Positions 23,439 to 35,418 of a DNA stretch of 64,000 nt are shown in pieces. The translations under genes and the position numbers were made by a program. The notes beneath the pieces were generated by a model. It made no database searches and had not been told where the DNA came from. It saw only the letters and a program-made list of their open reading frames with translations. Source of the stretch: Antedon mediterranea (lineage: Eukaryota > Echinodermata > Crinoidea > Comatulida > Antedonidae); contig NC_092672.1 in NCBI RefSeq assembly GCF_964355755.1, positions 22,564,501 to 22,628,500 on the forward strand, given 5' to 3'. Numbering within the stretch: the stretch's first letter is position 1; every line of letters begins with the position of its first letter.

Positions 23439-24405
23439 AAATGTAAGTACCGATATCATCTTACAAACTTGACATTATATTGGATCATATAGAAGTAACT
23501 TTTTATCACATTATATTATCAGATCCAAATGAACTTATTTAACAGTCCATTGTTGCTTAATCAGAGCACACCGGAACACTTCATTCAATTTTTCAATAGT
23601 AGCCTATATTTATATAATACAATTTTTAATAACCAGATTTTATATGTTTTTAATATTTTGTAATAACCAATTGATGATATATTTAATATGTATATTGGAC
23701 AAAATAAAAAAGAAATATATTTGACATACTATATATTATTTTATATAACTTAACGTACGCACATACAAAGCAGACAACTAACGGGTAAACTTTACTTTGA
23801 TTAGAAGAAATAAATGTTTATTTGATTTGATATAATAATTCTAATATTTGCTAAGTCTACTCTGAGACCCGTAAGAGACTATCTCTGGATTTAGTCTCGA
23901 CAATCTTTAGTCCTGGACTAAACCAGTATCAAAATCGGCAAAAGATAGTCATAAATACGGGCCAATGAGATTGTGGCCTACACTATGCAGTCATTCACAT
24001 TAACCTCAACAACAGTCACTGATCGTTTTATATTTTAGTACATATAGATATAGATATCACATACCAGTCCATAAATCACATTTAGTCCAAAATATCATAA
24101 CCAGCAACTACAATTGAAAAACATTCATGTAAACAAGAAAAAGCAATTTGCAAATATAAACTGAACTTGTCATGTCACACAACAAAGTGGCAAGTACGCC
24201 ACCACTATTTTGGAACGTAAGTGATAACAGTTATCAGACATTCAAACACTCTCCGTTTATTTAAGTGTTGATATACTATTTGTTAGCAAAGTGTATTTAG
24301 AAGTGATAGTGAGTTGAAAATTACAGTAGGCCTGTACAGATGGCCTATGATTGTGTAAATGCTATTTTAGGAAACAAATGCAATCTTTGTCTTGCTAGTA
24401 CTTAA

Positions 24406-25796
24406 AGTGGAGCTCCACCCAGAAAATTACTATTTTTCATACATTTTCAACTATTATTTAAAAATATCATCCCTTATACTTCATATTTTTTTGAATTTTT
24501 TTTTCAATGAGTACGATTTTCTTTTAAATCACGCCTTTTTGCGTTTTGGGGGGATACCTTGTAATTTCCTATTCTTTTACATGCAAAAGGGGGGTATATT
24601 TGAATAATCCTAAAAAATTCATTTCTTCACCAAAAAAAAAATGTAAAATGTATATTTATGTAATTTTTCCAGATCTTTCTATTTCTGGTATTTTTATCAC
24701 GTATACATTGCGCAATTTTGCGTAAATAGACACTTTCCCCCGTTCGGGTCCAATTGGGTTTTTTATTTTGCTAGGGAGTACGATCACGTGACATTTTTCA
24801 CAATCACACTACTGCAGCTGGCGATCTGTTATTTTGTCGCGATGTTATTTTTGACGGGCGAAAAGTATATTAAAACATTCTGAATGTGACCCTATTATGT
24901 TTCACAGTGTAATAATGTGATTATGAGACTATTACTAAAATGTCAAATTTAACGAGATTTGAGAAAGATGTGGCTATATATTCAATAAAGCTAGGCCTAG
25001 GCCTACTACTAGAGTGTAGGCATGTACCGATGCTGCTTAGCTTGGCCTCTAGCTAGGCTAGGCTGACAGCAGTGAAGTTTGTTTTGCTGTCACCCGACCT
25101 TGGCCTACCCATGGGCCATGATAGGGTGCCTGAATAGTTGCTTTTCAGTCAGGTCTAAGCTTGCACATCGCTTTACTATTCTTTACTACTCTTGTTCTGT
25201 ATAGGATTTTGTGTTCCACAATTCTTAATGTGCGAGAAAACCCAGGAACGATAAATGGGGCGAAACGACCATGCCTATGAATACATAGGCCTCTAGACAA
25301 AAATTCAAGGCTAGCTAGGCTGAGCAGACGGCTTAGCTAGGCCTAGCTCTAGCTTAAAGTTAAAAGCAATCTGATAAGATTATTATGCTGTTGTTGTACA
25401 GTGAAAATCATGAGGTTACATGTAAATTATACTGACATTCTTATCGGAAATATTAGTTAGGCCTAAACAAATCGTATTAATTGTGTGTATAAAATTTATT
25501 CCCCATTTTTCGACACATAATTTACCAAAGGGGAGACATTTCCACAATGCGTTGACCAGCGACTAAAACGCGTCAGTCGCTAAGTGTAACGCGTTTCACG
25601 ACGTATTGTAAACTAATAACCCCTAAGTTACTGAAAAACTGTAATTTGTTAAAAAACACTATTTTCTGACCGATTTTTTAGAAATGAGTTTTTGGAAAAT
25701 ATTTCCGTATTTTTCCTGGTTTTTGTTATGTAATCACTTTCAATTAAACATACTTAAACATAATATAAGCTGAGAAAGTCTGAGTGTAGCTCCACT
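24406..25796. mobile_element. 1.39-kb inverted-repeat element, TTAA target duplication
   Basis: The left end is AGTGGAGCTCCACCCAGA and the right end is the inverse of AGTGGAGCTACACTCAGAC. TTAA lies at 24402-24405 and 25797-25800. Outside the termini the interior has no recognised protein; a 71-codon frame at 24392-24607 crosses the element's end and is spurious. The right TTAA is shared with the next element. Confidence 0.88.
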
Positions 25797-25800
25797 TTAA

Positions 25801-26097
25801 AGATGTATTGTCCCCCAATAACATGATCAATAAAGATTAATTAAATCAGACTTTGAATAGATTATTTTGTTACTCACTTCTGGCCGTAGAAAAAAATAAT
25901 AATTTCACTTAAAAAATAACATAATACAGTAAATGGTTAAATTCAACCAAAAATCCATTGGCTGGCGGTCAATTTGATCATTTTTGCTTAAATGCTTTTT
26001 TTAGATCAAATTTATCGAAAAGTGGACATGGGACATTAAATTGCATATTCAACAACAAAAAAGTTAAAAATTATTTTTCAGGGGGGACAATACATCT
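25801..26097. mobile_element. 297-bp MITE, TTAA target duplication
   Basis: The inverted termini are AGATGTATTGTCCCCC on the left and GGGGGACAATACATCT on the right. TTAA flanks it at 25797-25800 and 26098-26101. The left TTAA is also the right target duplication of the preceding element, so the two TTAA elements abut with a single TTAA between them. Confidence 0.92.
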
Positions 26098-26187
26098 TTA
26101 AACGAAATGTCCTAGATTTAATTAATTTTGTATGCCTACTAACTATATGGCCGTCCAATAAAGTGTAATTTGATTGTATGAGTGATG

Positions 26188-28640
26188 GACTGATTTCGCG
26201 AGAGCGTAAAACTCATCCTCTAAACAGTTGGTACAATTCAGATGGAATCAATAGTTGCAATCGTCGCATTGAATACCGCGTTGATTCGATCTGACACACT
26301 TAGTACAAGAACCGAATGGATCCTTATAGTGGCCTGGGGTTATATGCTATATCACCACTCAGTGCGAGAATCAAAAGCGAAACAAATGCAAGATCAGTAT
26401 ATGCTAGTATGGTTTATTTTAAACTTCGGAGTGACAAACGAATAAAGAATCTATGTAGGCCTATAGGCTGGCAAGTCTTGGGAAGCGTGTTATTATTTGT
26501 GTTGACTCCACGGTATCGGTTGACTTGATGAGTATTCCGCATTCACTTCAAAACGTCCATTTACAAATTACAGATATTAATAGAACTACTATACTAGGGC
26601 AGTTCTTTGATGTCCCATGTTCGCTGTATGTGGCCTGTACAATACAGCTTATAACTACAAATTACCGATCTCTTGACAATAATTTTTATGAGGTGGTTCA
26701 CTTTACAAACTAGTGTATGATATTGTCTTAAAATGAACTCAAAGAACCTGAACGTGAACCTGATTCAAGTTGTCATATTTTACTACAAGATGCACACTAG
26801 GAACAATGTTAAAATATGCAAATTAATTACTTGTGAACTTGATTAAGCTTGGTTGGCGTAGACATAATTTACATTTAAGGAGCTTCTCTAATTTGTTTCG
26901 GAAAATTTACTTTTTAAATTCTTAAAATGTTGTATGTATCGGCCTGTAGGCCTAATTGTTAGTGTTATTTCTTTTGTCGAGAAACTACTAGGCCTATATT
27001 TGGAAAATCACAAGAAGGGCAGGGCGTAGGATTGTAATTGATGTCTGTAATTGAATTTAAACAGGATGGCATGTGTTGTCTTGGTAAAACGCAATCTGCA
27101 ATATGTATCATCTGCTTCACAAAGAAGATAGCGTTATTCCATCCATAATCCGTACAGGTTACCTACATCTTTAATAAGTCGTTTGTTATACACAGTTCAT
27201 TGTTGCTATATTATTATTCATAGAGAGCACTCCCGGATCACTTCATTATTTCTTATAGTATATTTTGAAACAGCTTTAAATAATACAATGTTTAACCAGG
27301 TTTTATATTTTTTTCTATATATTTGGTATTAATGAAAATAATGTATTTGTTCTGTATATTGGAAAAAATATATAAAAAAGAAATATATTTACAATATGAT
27401 TTTAATTATTTGTATATAATTTGACACACGCACATACAAAGACGCAGACAACTGATGGGTAAACTTTTACTTTGATTAGAAGAATTTAATATTGGATTTG
27501 ATATAATCATTCTAATTTTTGTTAATTAGGCCTATAATCACAGACAAAATGAGATTTTAGGCTACAGTAATCATTCATAATACCGTAAGCATTAATCTAC
27601 AAGCACATTGTCATAAATGTAGGCCATACAACATTGGAATGTTGGTCCTTAACTCGCTGAGATTCTGTATTACCGGAGGTTAGAGCCTATTTATACACGT
27701 ATATGCGTAAGCCATGGCGTACGCATTGCGTAGCATACGCCTTGCGTGTGAACTAAGCACTTACTACGCCACGGCCGTGGCGTTAGATAACGAGCCTAAC
27801 GCTGTGTCGCATGTTCCACAGTTCATTGTTGCTTGATAATTTATTCATTCAGAGCACACCGGAACACAATTTTTCAATAGTATATTTATATAATACAATT
27901 TTTAATAACCAGATTTTAAATTATATTTTGTAATGACCAATTAATGATATATTTAATATGTATATTGGACAAAATAAAAAAAGAAATATATTTGACATAC
28001 TATATTATTATTTGAAATAACTTAACGTACGCACATACAAAGACGCAGACAACTAACGGGTAAACTTTACTTTGATTAGAAGAAATAAGTGTTTATTTGA
28101 TTTGATATAATAATTCTAATATTTGCTACGTCTACTCTGAGACCATTAAGGTCCGTAATAATGACTGGACTATCTCTGGATTTAGTCTGGACAATCTTTA
28201 GTCCTGGACTAAACCAGTATTAAAATCGGCAAAAGATGTCATGAATACGGGCCAATGAGATTGTGGCCTACACTATGCAGTCATTCACAGTAAGCATTAA
28301 CCTCAACAACAGTCACTGATCGTTTTATATTTTAGTAGGCCTATATAGAATGATATATATATCACATACCAGTCCATAAATCAAATTTAGTCCAAAATAT
28401 CATAACCAGCAACTACAATTGAAAAAACATTCCTGTAAACAAGAAAAACAATTTACAAATATATTAATAAACAACTTCATTTAACAGGTCTGCCTCATTA
28501 TTTAAGCCCTTAATTTCAGGACTGAACTTGTCATGTCACACAACAAAGCGGCAAGTACGCCACCAGTATTTTGGAACGTAAGTGATAACAGTTATCAGAC
28601 ATTCAAACGCTCTCAGTTTATTTAAGTGTTGATATACTAC
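26188..28640 (+). repeat. Duplicated segment, copy 2
   Basis: This is the second copy of the 21371-24340 block: part A' at 26188-27480 and part B' at about 27825-28640. Compared with copy 1 it lacks the Penelope fragment. Instead, between A' and B', it has a stretch with CGTACGC/GCGTAGC palindromes (about 27690-27795). Frames at 26242-26445 and 26316-26528 correspond to the frame at 21426 in copy 1 but are shifted by small indels, arguing against coding. Confidence 0.8.
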
Positions 28641-29173
28641 TTGTTAGTACAGTTAAAACTTAAGAAAGCGATGAAATGGCAAGAGGCAATAATAAAAAAA
28701 TTCAAATGTAGGCCTACAATAAAAATGCAAACATTTTTTTTAATTTGGAATAATTAATATAACTTTATAAGTCATTGCAGTCATTTCCCAGGTACGTACT
28801 TCTCAAGATCCAGGTCATAGAATGTAGAGTCGCCCACCCTTCTTCAGCAGCAGCACACGTGTGTGATGGCATGATGGCTCATCAAAAAAAGTTCTCAAAA
28901 TGAAACATGTATTTATGTGGTGAACAAGTTGTTACGTTTGTTACTGGTAATATTTTGTGGTAATAATGTATAGTATAGTGAATGTTGATAGACAAAAATG
29001 GCGAAATAAATGTAAAGGTACACTCTACTAAACTACTAGGCTAGCATAGCTAGGCCCATAGAGATATTATATGCTAGGCCTAAATACTACTCTACTAGTC
29101 TAGGCCTAGAGCTAAGCCCTAGGCTAAGTGTCTGTAGGCGTACTTATGTAGGGTGATGTAGGCCTATGGCTAT

Positions 29174-31770
29174 GTCACACCAAAATCAGTCCGGGCCAAA
29201 ATCGGGAGTGTTGACAAAGTGCGAGGCAGCGAGGCACGCGAGGCAAGCGAGGCAAGCGCGGCATGCCAAATATTTGTGCGAGGCATCATTTTATCATTTC
29301 CAAAAGTGCGAGGCATGCGAGGCATATAGTTTACAATTTCAAAAAGGTGCGAGGCATATCTTAACGTGCTATTATGCTATATTATAGGCCTAATAATCAA
29401 ATAATATTTTGTCACACCCCTGCGCCTAGATCCGGTAGACCCGAGAGATGGAAAATCTCTCTGTACTATTTAGCAGGTAGCGGAATGATTCAGCCCCCAG
29501 CTCAGAGGATTGTGGTGCATTCCCCTCCTATAGCACGTGGTTTCAGCAGCAACGCACAGACTTCTCTCTGAGCGCGGCGTGCCAAAGACATTTTTGACAT
29601 TCCATTCTCTAGGAACAACACGTGTACCTCTCTCGCAAATAAGGTGAACAGCGATTGCCAGGACAAGTTCAATAACTGGCGGTGAATAAAAGGTAACTGA
29701 TATGGCGATCCAATAACATGCCGCAAAGAAAAAAATTGCGACAGAATTCTGGAGCGCGTGTGAAAAAAGACTTACGTCCGACAATTGTAATACTAGGCCT
29801 AAAATTAAACTTTAGCTAATATGCTTAGCCCTAACCTAGATAAGAGGCCTATGTAGAAAATAATTTAATCAATTTTGATATAATAATAATTGGTGTAATA
29901 TTTAATAATGATACACTATTCCTGTTTTAGTAAGCTAGGTATATTACGAACGATTTTTATTTATTGTTGTCCATGTACGTACTAATCAACCTGGCGCTAG
30001 TTTCCTTCGCTTGTATTTTTACTCCAAATTTGATAACTAACTTTATCGTGTGAATACCACACCTTAGAAGTATACCTCATGAGTACTTTAATGAAAGAAT
30101 CACATAAAAAGTAACAAATAAATCCTTAAATTAATGATTTTACAGGCGTGTTTCTCGCACACTGTTCGCGAATTTCACTTATTCAATGTTCAATATTTTT
30201 GTTTCTATGGAGCGCCAAAAGAGCAACGATAATAGAGGACTAAAACTCAGTGGAATGCGTCAATTTCTCAAGCATTTATTGGTGAAAAACACGTTTTTAT
30301 ATTTGTTAATTTGTCAATAAAAATGCTGTAATATGTTACTGCTGATACTGTTCTGTTTTCAAAGAATGATAATCGATCCTAAATCAACATCACTACCTAG
30401 TCTAGACCTAGGACATCCTACTAAGGATATTATGATGAATTATTCTATTTTATTCTTTAAAAGGTTACCGAAACCGTGTACATTATCAACAGTACACCGG
30501 TGAACAGTAACATTTTTCCTTACTGACAGTGACAAAATCTATTGAAATTGTACTTGATTTTCACCAAATAATGCGTTAAATATAAATGGATTCCACAGAG
30601 TTTTTAGCCCTCTAATTAATTTTGCTCTTTTGGCGTTCCATAGAAACCAAAATATTGAACATTGAGTGTGCGAAATGCGAGAAAAACAACGTCTGTAAAA
30701 TCACCAATTTAATGGATTTATTGTTACTTTTATGTGATTTTTCTTCATTAAAGTAGGCCTACTAATTCTAAGCTGTGGTATTCAGGATAAAGTTGGTTAA
30801 AATACAAGGCAGGTGCAAAAGGAAACTAGCCTAGCGGGCCTAGGCCTAGGCTACTTCAATTTCGGTGATTTCCTGCCTTGCAATTTTGAGAAATGATAAA
30901 ATGATGCCTCGCATTTTTTGATGATGGTAAAACGATGCCTCGCATAAATTTCTGACTTGCCTCGCATGCCTTCCCTGCCTCGCGTGCCTCGCTGCCTCGC
31001 ACTTTGTTACTACCCCAAAATCGGTCCGATCTTGCAAATATATGGTGCGCAAAATGAGTCATAATGTATATATCATTTAAAAAGGCCATGATTAGTCATT
31101 ATATTGAAAACTACGGGGTTTTATTTGTTATTTTAATATTATAAATTAAGACTGTATTTTTTATCATCATTATTACTATTAGTAGTAACTCATCAATAAT
31201 TAGTAGGCCTACGTCTAATTTTTAGGTTTTTTGTGTACAATTAATTCTCTGCCTGTTTTTAATCCATTTTGTTCTTTTGTTTTTTAAACATCTTCGTTTC
31301 CCCATGATGTTAAAAACAATTTAATTTATTACTAATTTATGGTTAATCAATCAATATCAATTCAGTACAATCATTATAAAACAATTATCCAATATTGATA
31401 AGGCTGAGGAAGGAAAAAGGCCTCAATCATAAAATAAAATCTGGCTGGCAATATCAGCGTCTCATACCCGTTCATGTGAGTGTGTGGCAGGCTGAAATAT
31501 GAGTGAACACCTAAGTCATGTTTTTAGATAAAATACATTTATTTATAGTATTTATCCGACAAGATAACTTACTTATAAATATCATGGGATATTTTTCTAG
31601 GCATAAACAACTTAAAACAGCATTATAGGCCTAGCTAGTAATTCAATTAAAATCGACAGAAGAAAAACCCGGACCGATTTTGGCAGTGGCGGACTGCTTT
31701 TGGCCACAACTTTAGAGCCAAAACTGGTCCGGCCGGACCGATTTTGGCCCCGGACCATATTTGTCGTGAC
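29174..31770. mobile_element. 2.6-kb composite foldback element
   Basis: The outer ends GTCACACCAAAATCAGTCCG (left) and the inverse of the right end (GTCACGACAAATATGGTCCG) match. They are flanked by GGCTAT and AGCTAT, a possible short target duplication. Nested inward is a second inverted pair built from GCGAGGCA repeats (about 29214-29360 and 30880-31012). Inside that is a third pair, from GCTAGTTTCCTTCGC (about 29996) to GGAAACTAGCCTAGCG (about 30820). The innermost pair shares TATGGAGCGCCAAAAGAGCA with the 10-bp-duplication elements at 624-1709 and 32081-34193. Short CEAARHARQ-type frames are translations of the GCGAGGCA repeats, not genes. Whether this is one element or several nested ones is open. 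Confidence 0.6.
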
Positions 31771-32080
31771 AGCTATACTAGACAAAAAGGGTGCTGGAGT
31801 AATAGTATCGTAGAAGGAACAGGTAGGCTGGCCCAGGCCTAGTAAAAGTTAGGCATATAGCTAGCTAGGCCTAGGTACTGTTTAGGCATAGCATACTAAG
31901 GCCTGTCTTGCTTACTAGGCCTGGGCATAATATTAGGCCTATAGGATAGATAATCATAGCACTTTTCCTACTGGAATTACGGAAAGACTTGGCGAAAAAC
32001 GCCGTGGTTAGGATTCCGGCACCGGAACTCAACTGCTCACCGTTAGGGAATCCGACACGCTATTGCGCATGCCCAGAGAG

Positions 32081-34193
32081 GGGTGTCACGAAAGCTCAGA
32101 CCACGAAAGCTCAGACCCCCTAAGACCTAAGGGCGCGTTTATACAACACGCTATTACACGCATATTCTACACGCCTACGAAAAGTGTGTTGTATAACAAC
32201 AAAGAGATTCCGTGTAATGAGATTTTAATTGCAAAAAAGGCTACTTGGCTGAATCCTAAAATTTGGTGGATTCCCGGTCGCCGTTACCGTGTTGGAAGTG
32301 TCCTCAGGGTATATTTTGACCTCTCGTTAAAACACGTCGTAATATCAATCATTGCTAACAAGATTGGGCCCATTTATTGCTGCTTCGCTGCCAGCAATCA
32401 TCCTCCTACCACGTCTTACGCCAAGCCTAGTGGGGCCAACTCGTAGTGGGAGTAGGCCTCTATCGTTTCCCACTCCAAACAGAATTAAAAAAATAACATC
32501 GCAAAAATGGCATCTTCTTCCATAGTGTATAGATAATAATAATAATAATAATAATAATAATATTTATTCGGTCATCAATGTAAAAATAACCAGGAATGAG
32601 AATAGGCTAAAGCCCAAACAGATTCTGCACTCACTCCATACAATACAATCAGTTAAAGATAAAACCATATACAAGAAAAATACAAATAAATTATACATAA
32701 CATGAAATATAATGTTTTGTTAGAGCAGCCTTAAATATTGAAATTGTTTGTGAATCTTTTATGTCATTTGGTATTTGCTCCCATAGTCTAGGAAAGAAAG
32801 AAATAAAACAATGAAACCCTTAAAATAACTTTTATTAATTTAAATGAACCGAGAACAAAATAAACAACAATGCAAACGTGAACGAATACAATATAATGAA
32901 AATGGTAAAAACCGCACGAATACATCGGACAGCGAGGAGGCGACGACGATTGTTGACAACTCAGCCAATTCAAGCGCGAACATCGATTTGACCTTTTATC
33001 CTAGCATGAACTGCGTGTTGATGAAACTTCCGGCATAACACGGTATCGTGATTTCTAGTATAACAGCAAACGTTAAGGTGGGTTGACCTCGGTCCGAACA
33101 ACACGCTAAAAATTAAAGCCGTGTTCAAATTTAGGGTGTTGTATAAACACGACCTAAGATCACGAAAGCTAAGACCCAACACCTAAGATTACAAATATTT
33201 ATCTTTCGCACCTGCCTTGTATTTTAACTCCCAACATTTATTCTGAATACCACACCTTAGAATTGGCACTTTCATGAAAAAGAATCACATAAAAAGTAAC
33301 AAATACATTTTTAAATTGATGATTTTACAGACGTTTTTCTCGCACACAAAATGACTAGCCTACAGTACAGTAGGCCTACCCCATGGGCCATGTTCAATGT
33401 TTTTGTTTCTATGGAACGTCAAAAGAGCAAAAATTATATAGAGGGCTGAAAACTCTGTGGAGTCCATCTACAGTGTGGATGGAACAATGTAAAATTAAAA
33501 TTGTAATGATAATAGTATAATCATGCAAGTACGAAGAAATAAATACTGGCAAATAAATTTTAATTTAAAAATCATGATAAGTTTTTTTGTTTCGTTTTCT
33601 TTCTGTTTTTATACTTGTACTATTATTGTTGCTCTTTTGGCGCTCCATAGAAACAAAAACATTGAGCATGGGGAGCTCGAGGTGTTACATTGTCATTACA
33701 GTATACAAAGAAACACATCTGTAAAATCATCAATTTAAAGGATTTATTTATTTGTTATTATGTGTTTCTCCTTCTGAAAGTACTTATAAGTCCTAATTTT
33801 AAAGTGTGGTGTTCAGGATAAAGTTAGTCAACAAATTTGGAGTCAAAATACAAGAAAGGCAGGTGCGTAAGAAAAACATCCTCTGAACCAACACAATGGA
33901 GTAAATATATACCAACAAACAACCCGTCAAGTTTGTTTGTTGTAAAGAAAAAATATACATTTACTCAACGGGCGAAAATAATGTGAGTTTATCTATGTTT
34001 TGCAGTAGTATTAAATTATATTTATGGTAATAAATGAAACCTACTGTGTTTAAAATTATGTATGGATAAACAAGTATTGTTTTTAAGCTGTAGTATATCT
34101 TAGTATTTGTAATCTTAGGTGTTGGGTCTTAGCTTTCGTGATCTTAGGTCTTAGGGGGTCTGAGCTTTCGTGGTCTGAGGTTTCGTGACACCC
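32081..34193. mobile_element. Non-autonomous DNA transposon, copy 2, 10-bp target duplication
   Basis: The ends GGGTGTCACGAAAGCTC and CGTGACACCC are the same as in the 624-1709 element. It is flanked by a perfect 10-bp duplication, gcccagagag, at 32071-32080 and 34194-34203. It is inverted relative to copy 1 and interrupted in its left terminus by a 1,024-bp insertion. Subtracting that insertion and its duplication leaves 1,086 bp, exactly the length of copy 1. The two copies are very similar by eye. The 71-codon frame at 33523-33738 is the counterpart of the one in copy 1 and differs by indel-type changes. Confidence 0.92.
32131..33154. mobile_element. Innermost inserted element, GTTTATACAACAC termini
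   Basis: It splits the left terminus of the copy-2 transposon. The ends GGGCGCGTTTATACAACAC and the inverse of GTGTTGTATAAACACGACC match over GTTTATACAACAC. The host sequence allows two readings: a 3-bp TAA duplication (PIF/Harbinger-like, limits as given) or an 8-bp GACCTAAG duplication (hAT-like, limits 32132-33150). There is no recognisable transposase; frames at 32063-32446 and 32844-33038 resemble nothing I know. A triplet run of ATA/AAT lies at 32537-32563, and the text after it resembles the reversed end of a retroposon. Confidence 0.85.
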
Positions 34194-34904
34194 GCCCAGA
34201 GAGCCGGTAATCGGCGACTCTATACTTTATCAACAGCGATGGATCATTTCATAGCTCCGCAACGGGGCGAACTAGCGTAGATGCCTACTAATACGGGATC
34301 CACTAATAGTAAATACTATACTGTAGGCTAGGCCTACCAGCTAGACGTGACCAGTGGGCCTATTTATTTTGTAATTAAAAAGTGGTTGCTTCATTCATAT
34401 ATAAACTTCATATAATTATGAATTATATAATTACATGAGTTGACTAGATTTATGATTTTTCAAGTTCAAAATAAAAGATTTCATATAACGCATTATAACT
34501 GTACATAACATTCAATCACAAGTTAATTTGTTGACGGCAGCCACCGCGTGGATGTGAAAAAACTGGGGGTCGCAACGCTACTACAGCATTACGATTCTTA
34601 CTGTAGATAGATACTGATTCTTATTAATATCATAATAATTATTTTAACTCGTGACGTAGTCGTATTTTAATTATTAATTCAAGTTCAAGTTCAAGTTCAA
34701 ATTCATGTATGGCCTAGGCCAAGTTTCATCCTTCGCTCTCTTGCTCGCGCAACGACTAACTAGGCTACAGTAAATCCTCTCAGGTAGTGTGGTTTGTGGC
34801 ACAAGCTATAATTCACTTCCCAGAGCTCTGGGCATGCGCAATAGCGTGTCGGATTCCCTAACGGTGGGCAGTTGAGTTCCGGTGTCGGAATCCTAACCAC
34901 GGCG

Positions 34905-35418
34905 TAAAAAAAAGGGTTTCAAGATGATTTTAGGGGCCAAACCATATCATATAATATAATTATAAATAAAGGAAGTAAATTTGTTAAACATCTTTGTATC
35001 AAAATTGATTAAATTCACATCTTTATTGAATGATGGCACAGAATAGTTGTAGCTCTGTTGTTAAGAAAGCTAATTGTAATACTGTACTCCCTGCCCAAAT
35101 TGGTGGGCTGCCTTTTGATGGATTACTTCCTGGCCTAGCCTTTGATGATAAGATGGAAGCAATGGATTAACTGAATAAAGTTTACTTAGAACAGTAGGTG
35201 TGTGTTTATAACAAAGAAAGATGAATGTTTTCATTTTTTAGTGAATTACTGATTCTATTTAACTCAGCTCTGCCTTTTCTCCCCATTACATTCAACTCAC
35301 AAACATTCAAATATTTGTATACTAATGCCAAGGCATGATAACATGCTGCCACAGCAGCCAGCTATACTACAGTATCACCTAGTTTATTTAGCAGGGTTCT
35401 GGAATATCAGCAGAAGTT
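34905..35418. other. Non-coding; related to 2.13-2.42 kb
   Basis: No gene is seen. The stretch 35240-35418 is a diverged relative of 2130-2360, and it leads into the 72-bp array. Confidence 0.4.

Larger units (their letters stand above)
21371..24340 (+). repeat. Duplicated segment, copy 1
   Basis: This block is repeated in the same orientation at 26188-28640. It has two parts. Part A (21371-22460) begins CTGATTTCGCGAGAGCGTAA and ends near TTGACACACGCAT. Part B (about 23550-24300) runs from CATTGTTGCTT to GATAACAGTTATCAGACATT. The ends of A and B are themselves related (the AGAAATATATTTACA and CACACGCACATACAAAG types), so the block contains an older internal duplication. A Penelope-like fragment lies between A and B in this copy only. 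Short frames shared between the copies (for example 21426-21647) differ by indels and are not convincing proteins. Confidence 0.8.
32000..34904. mobile_element. Outer MITE of a three-level nest
   Basis: The inverted termini are 79 bp, beginning CGCCGTGGTTAGGATTCCG, at 32000-32078 and 34826-34904; I count two mismatches. After removal of the 2.1-kb inner element and one copy of its 10-bp duplication the element would be about 780 bp, with no coding capacity. I cannot define its own target duplication because the flanks are A runs. It is the oldest layer of the nest. Confidence 0.85.

Noticed and set aside
29166-29387. Frame rich in CEA-ARHARQ repeats
   Set aside because: It is a translation of tandem GCGAGGCA units; the mirrored arm gives the same peptide on the other strand.
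31660-31770. Short GC-rich hairpin with GGTCCGGCCGGACC as an RNA gene
   Set aside because: It coincides with the terminal repeat of the 29.2-31.8 kb element, which explains the symmetry.
32063-32446. 127-codon frame across a transposon boundary
   Set aside because: It starts in flanking DNA and crosses two element ends, so it cannot be an inherited gene.
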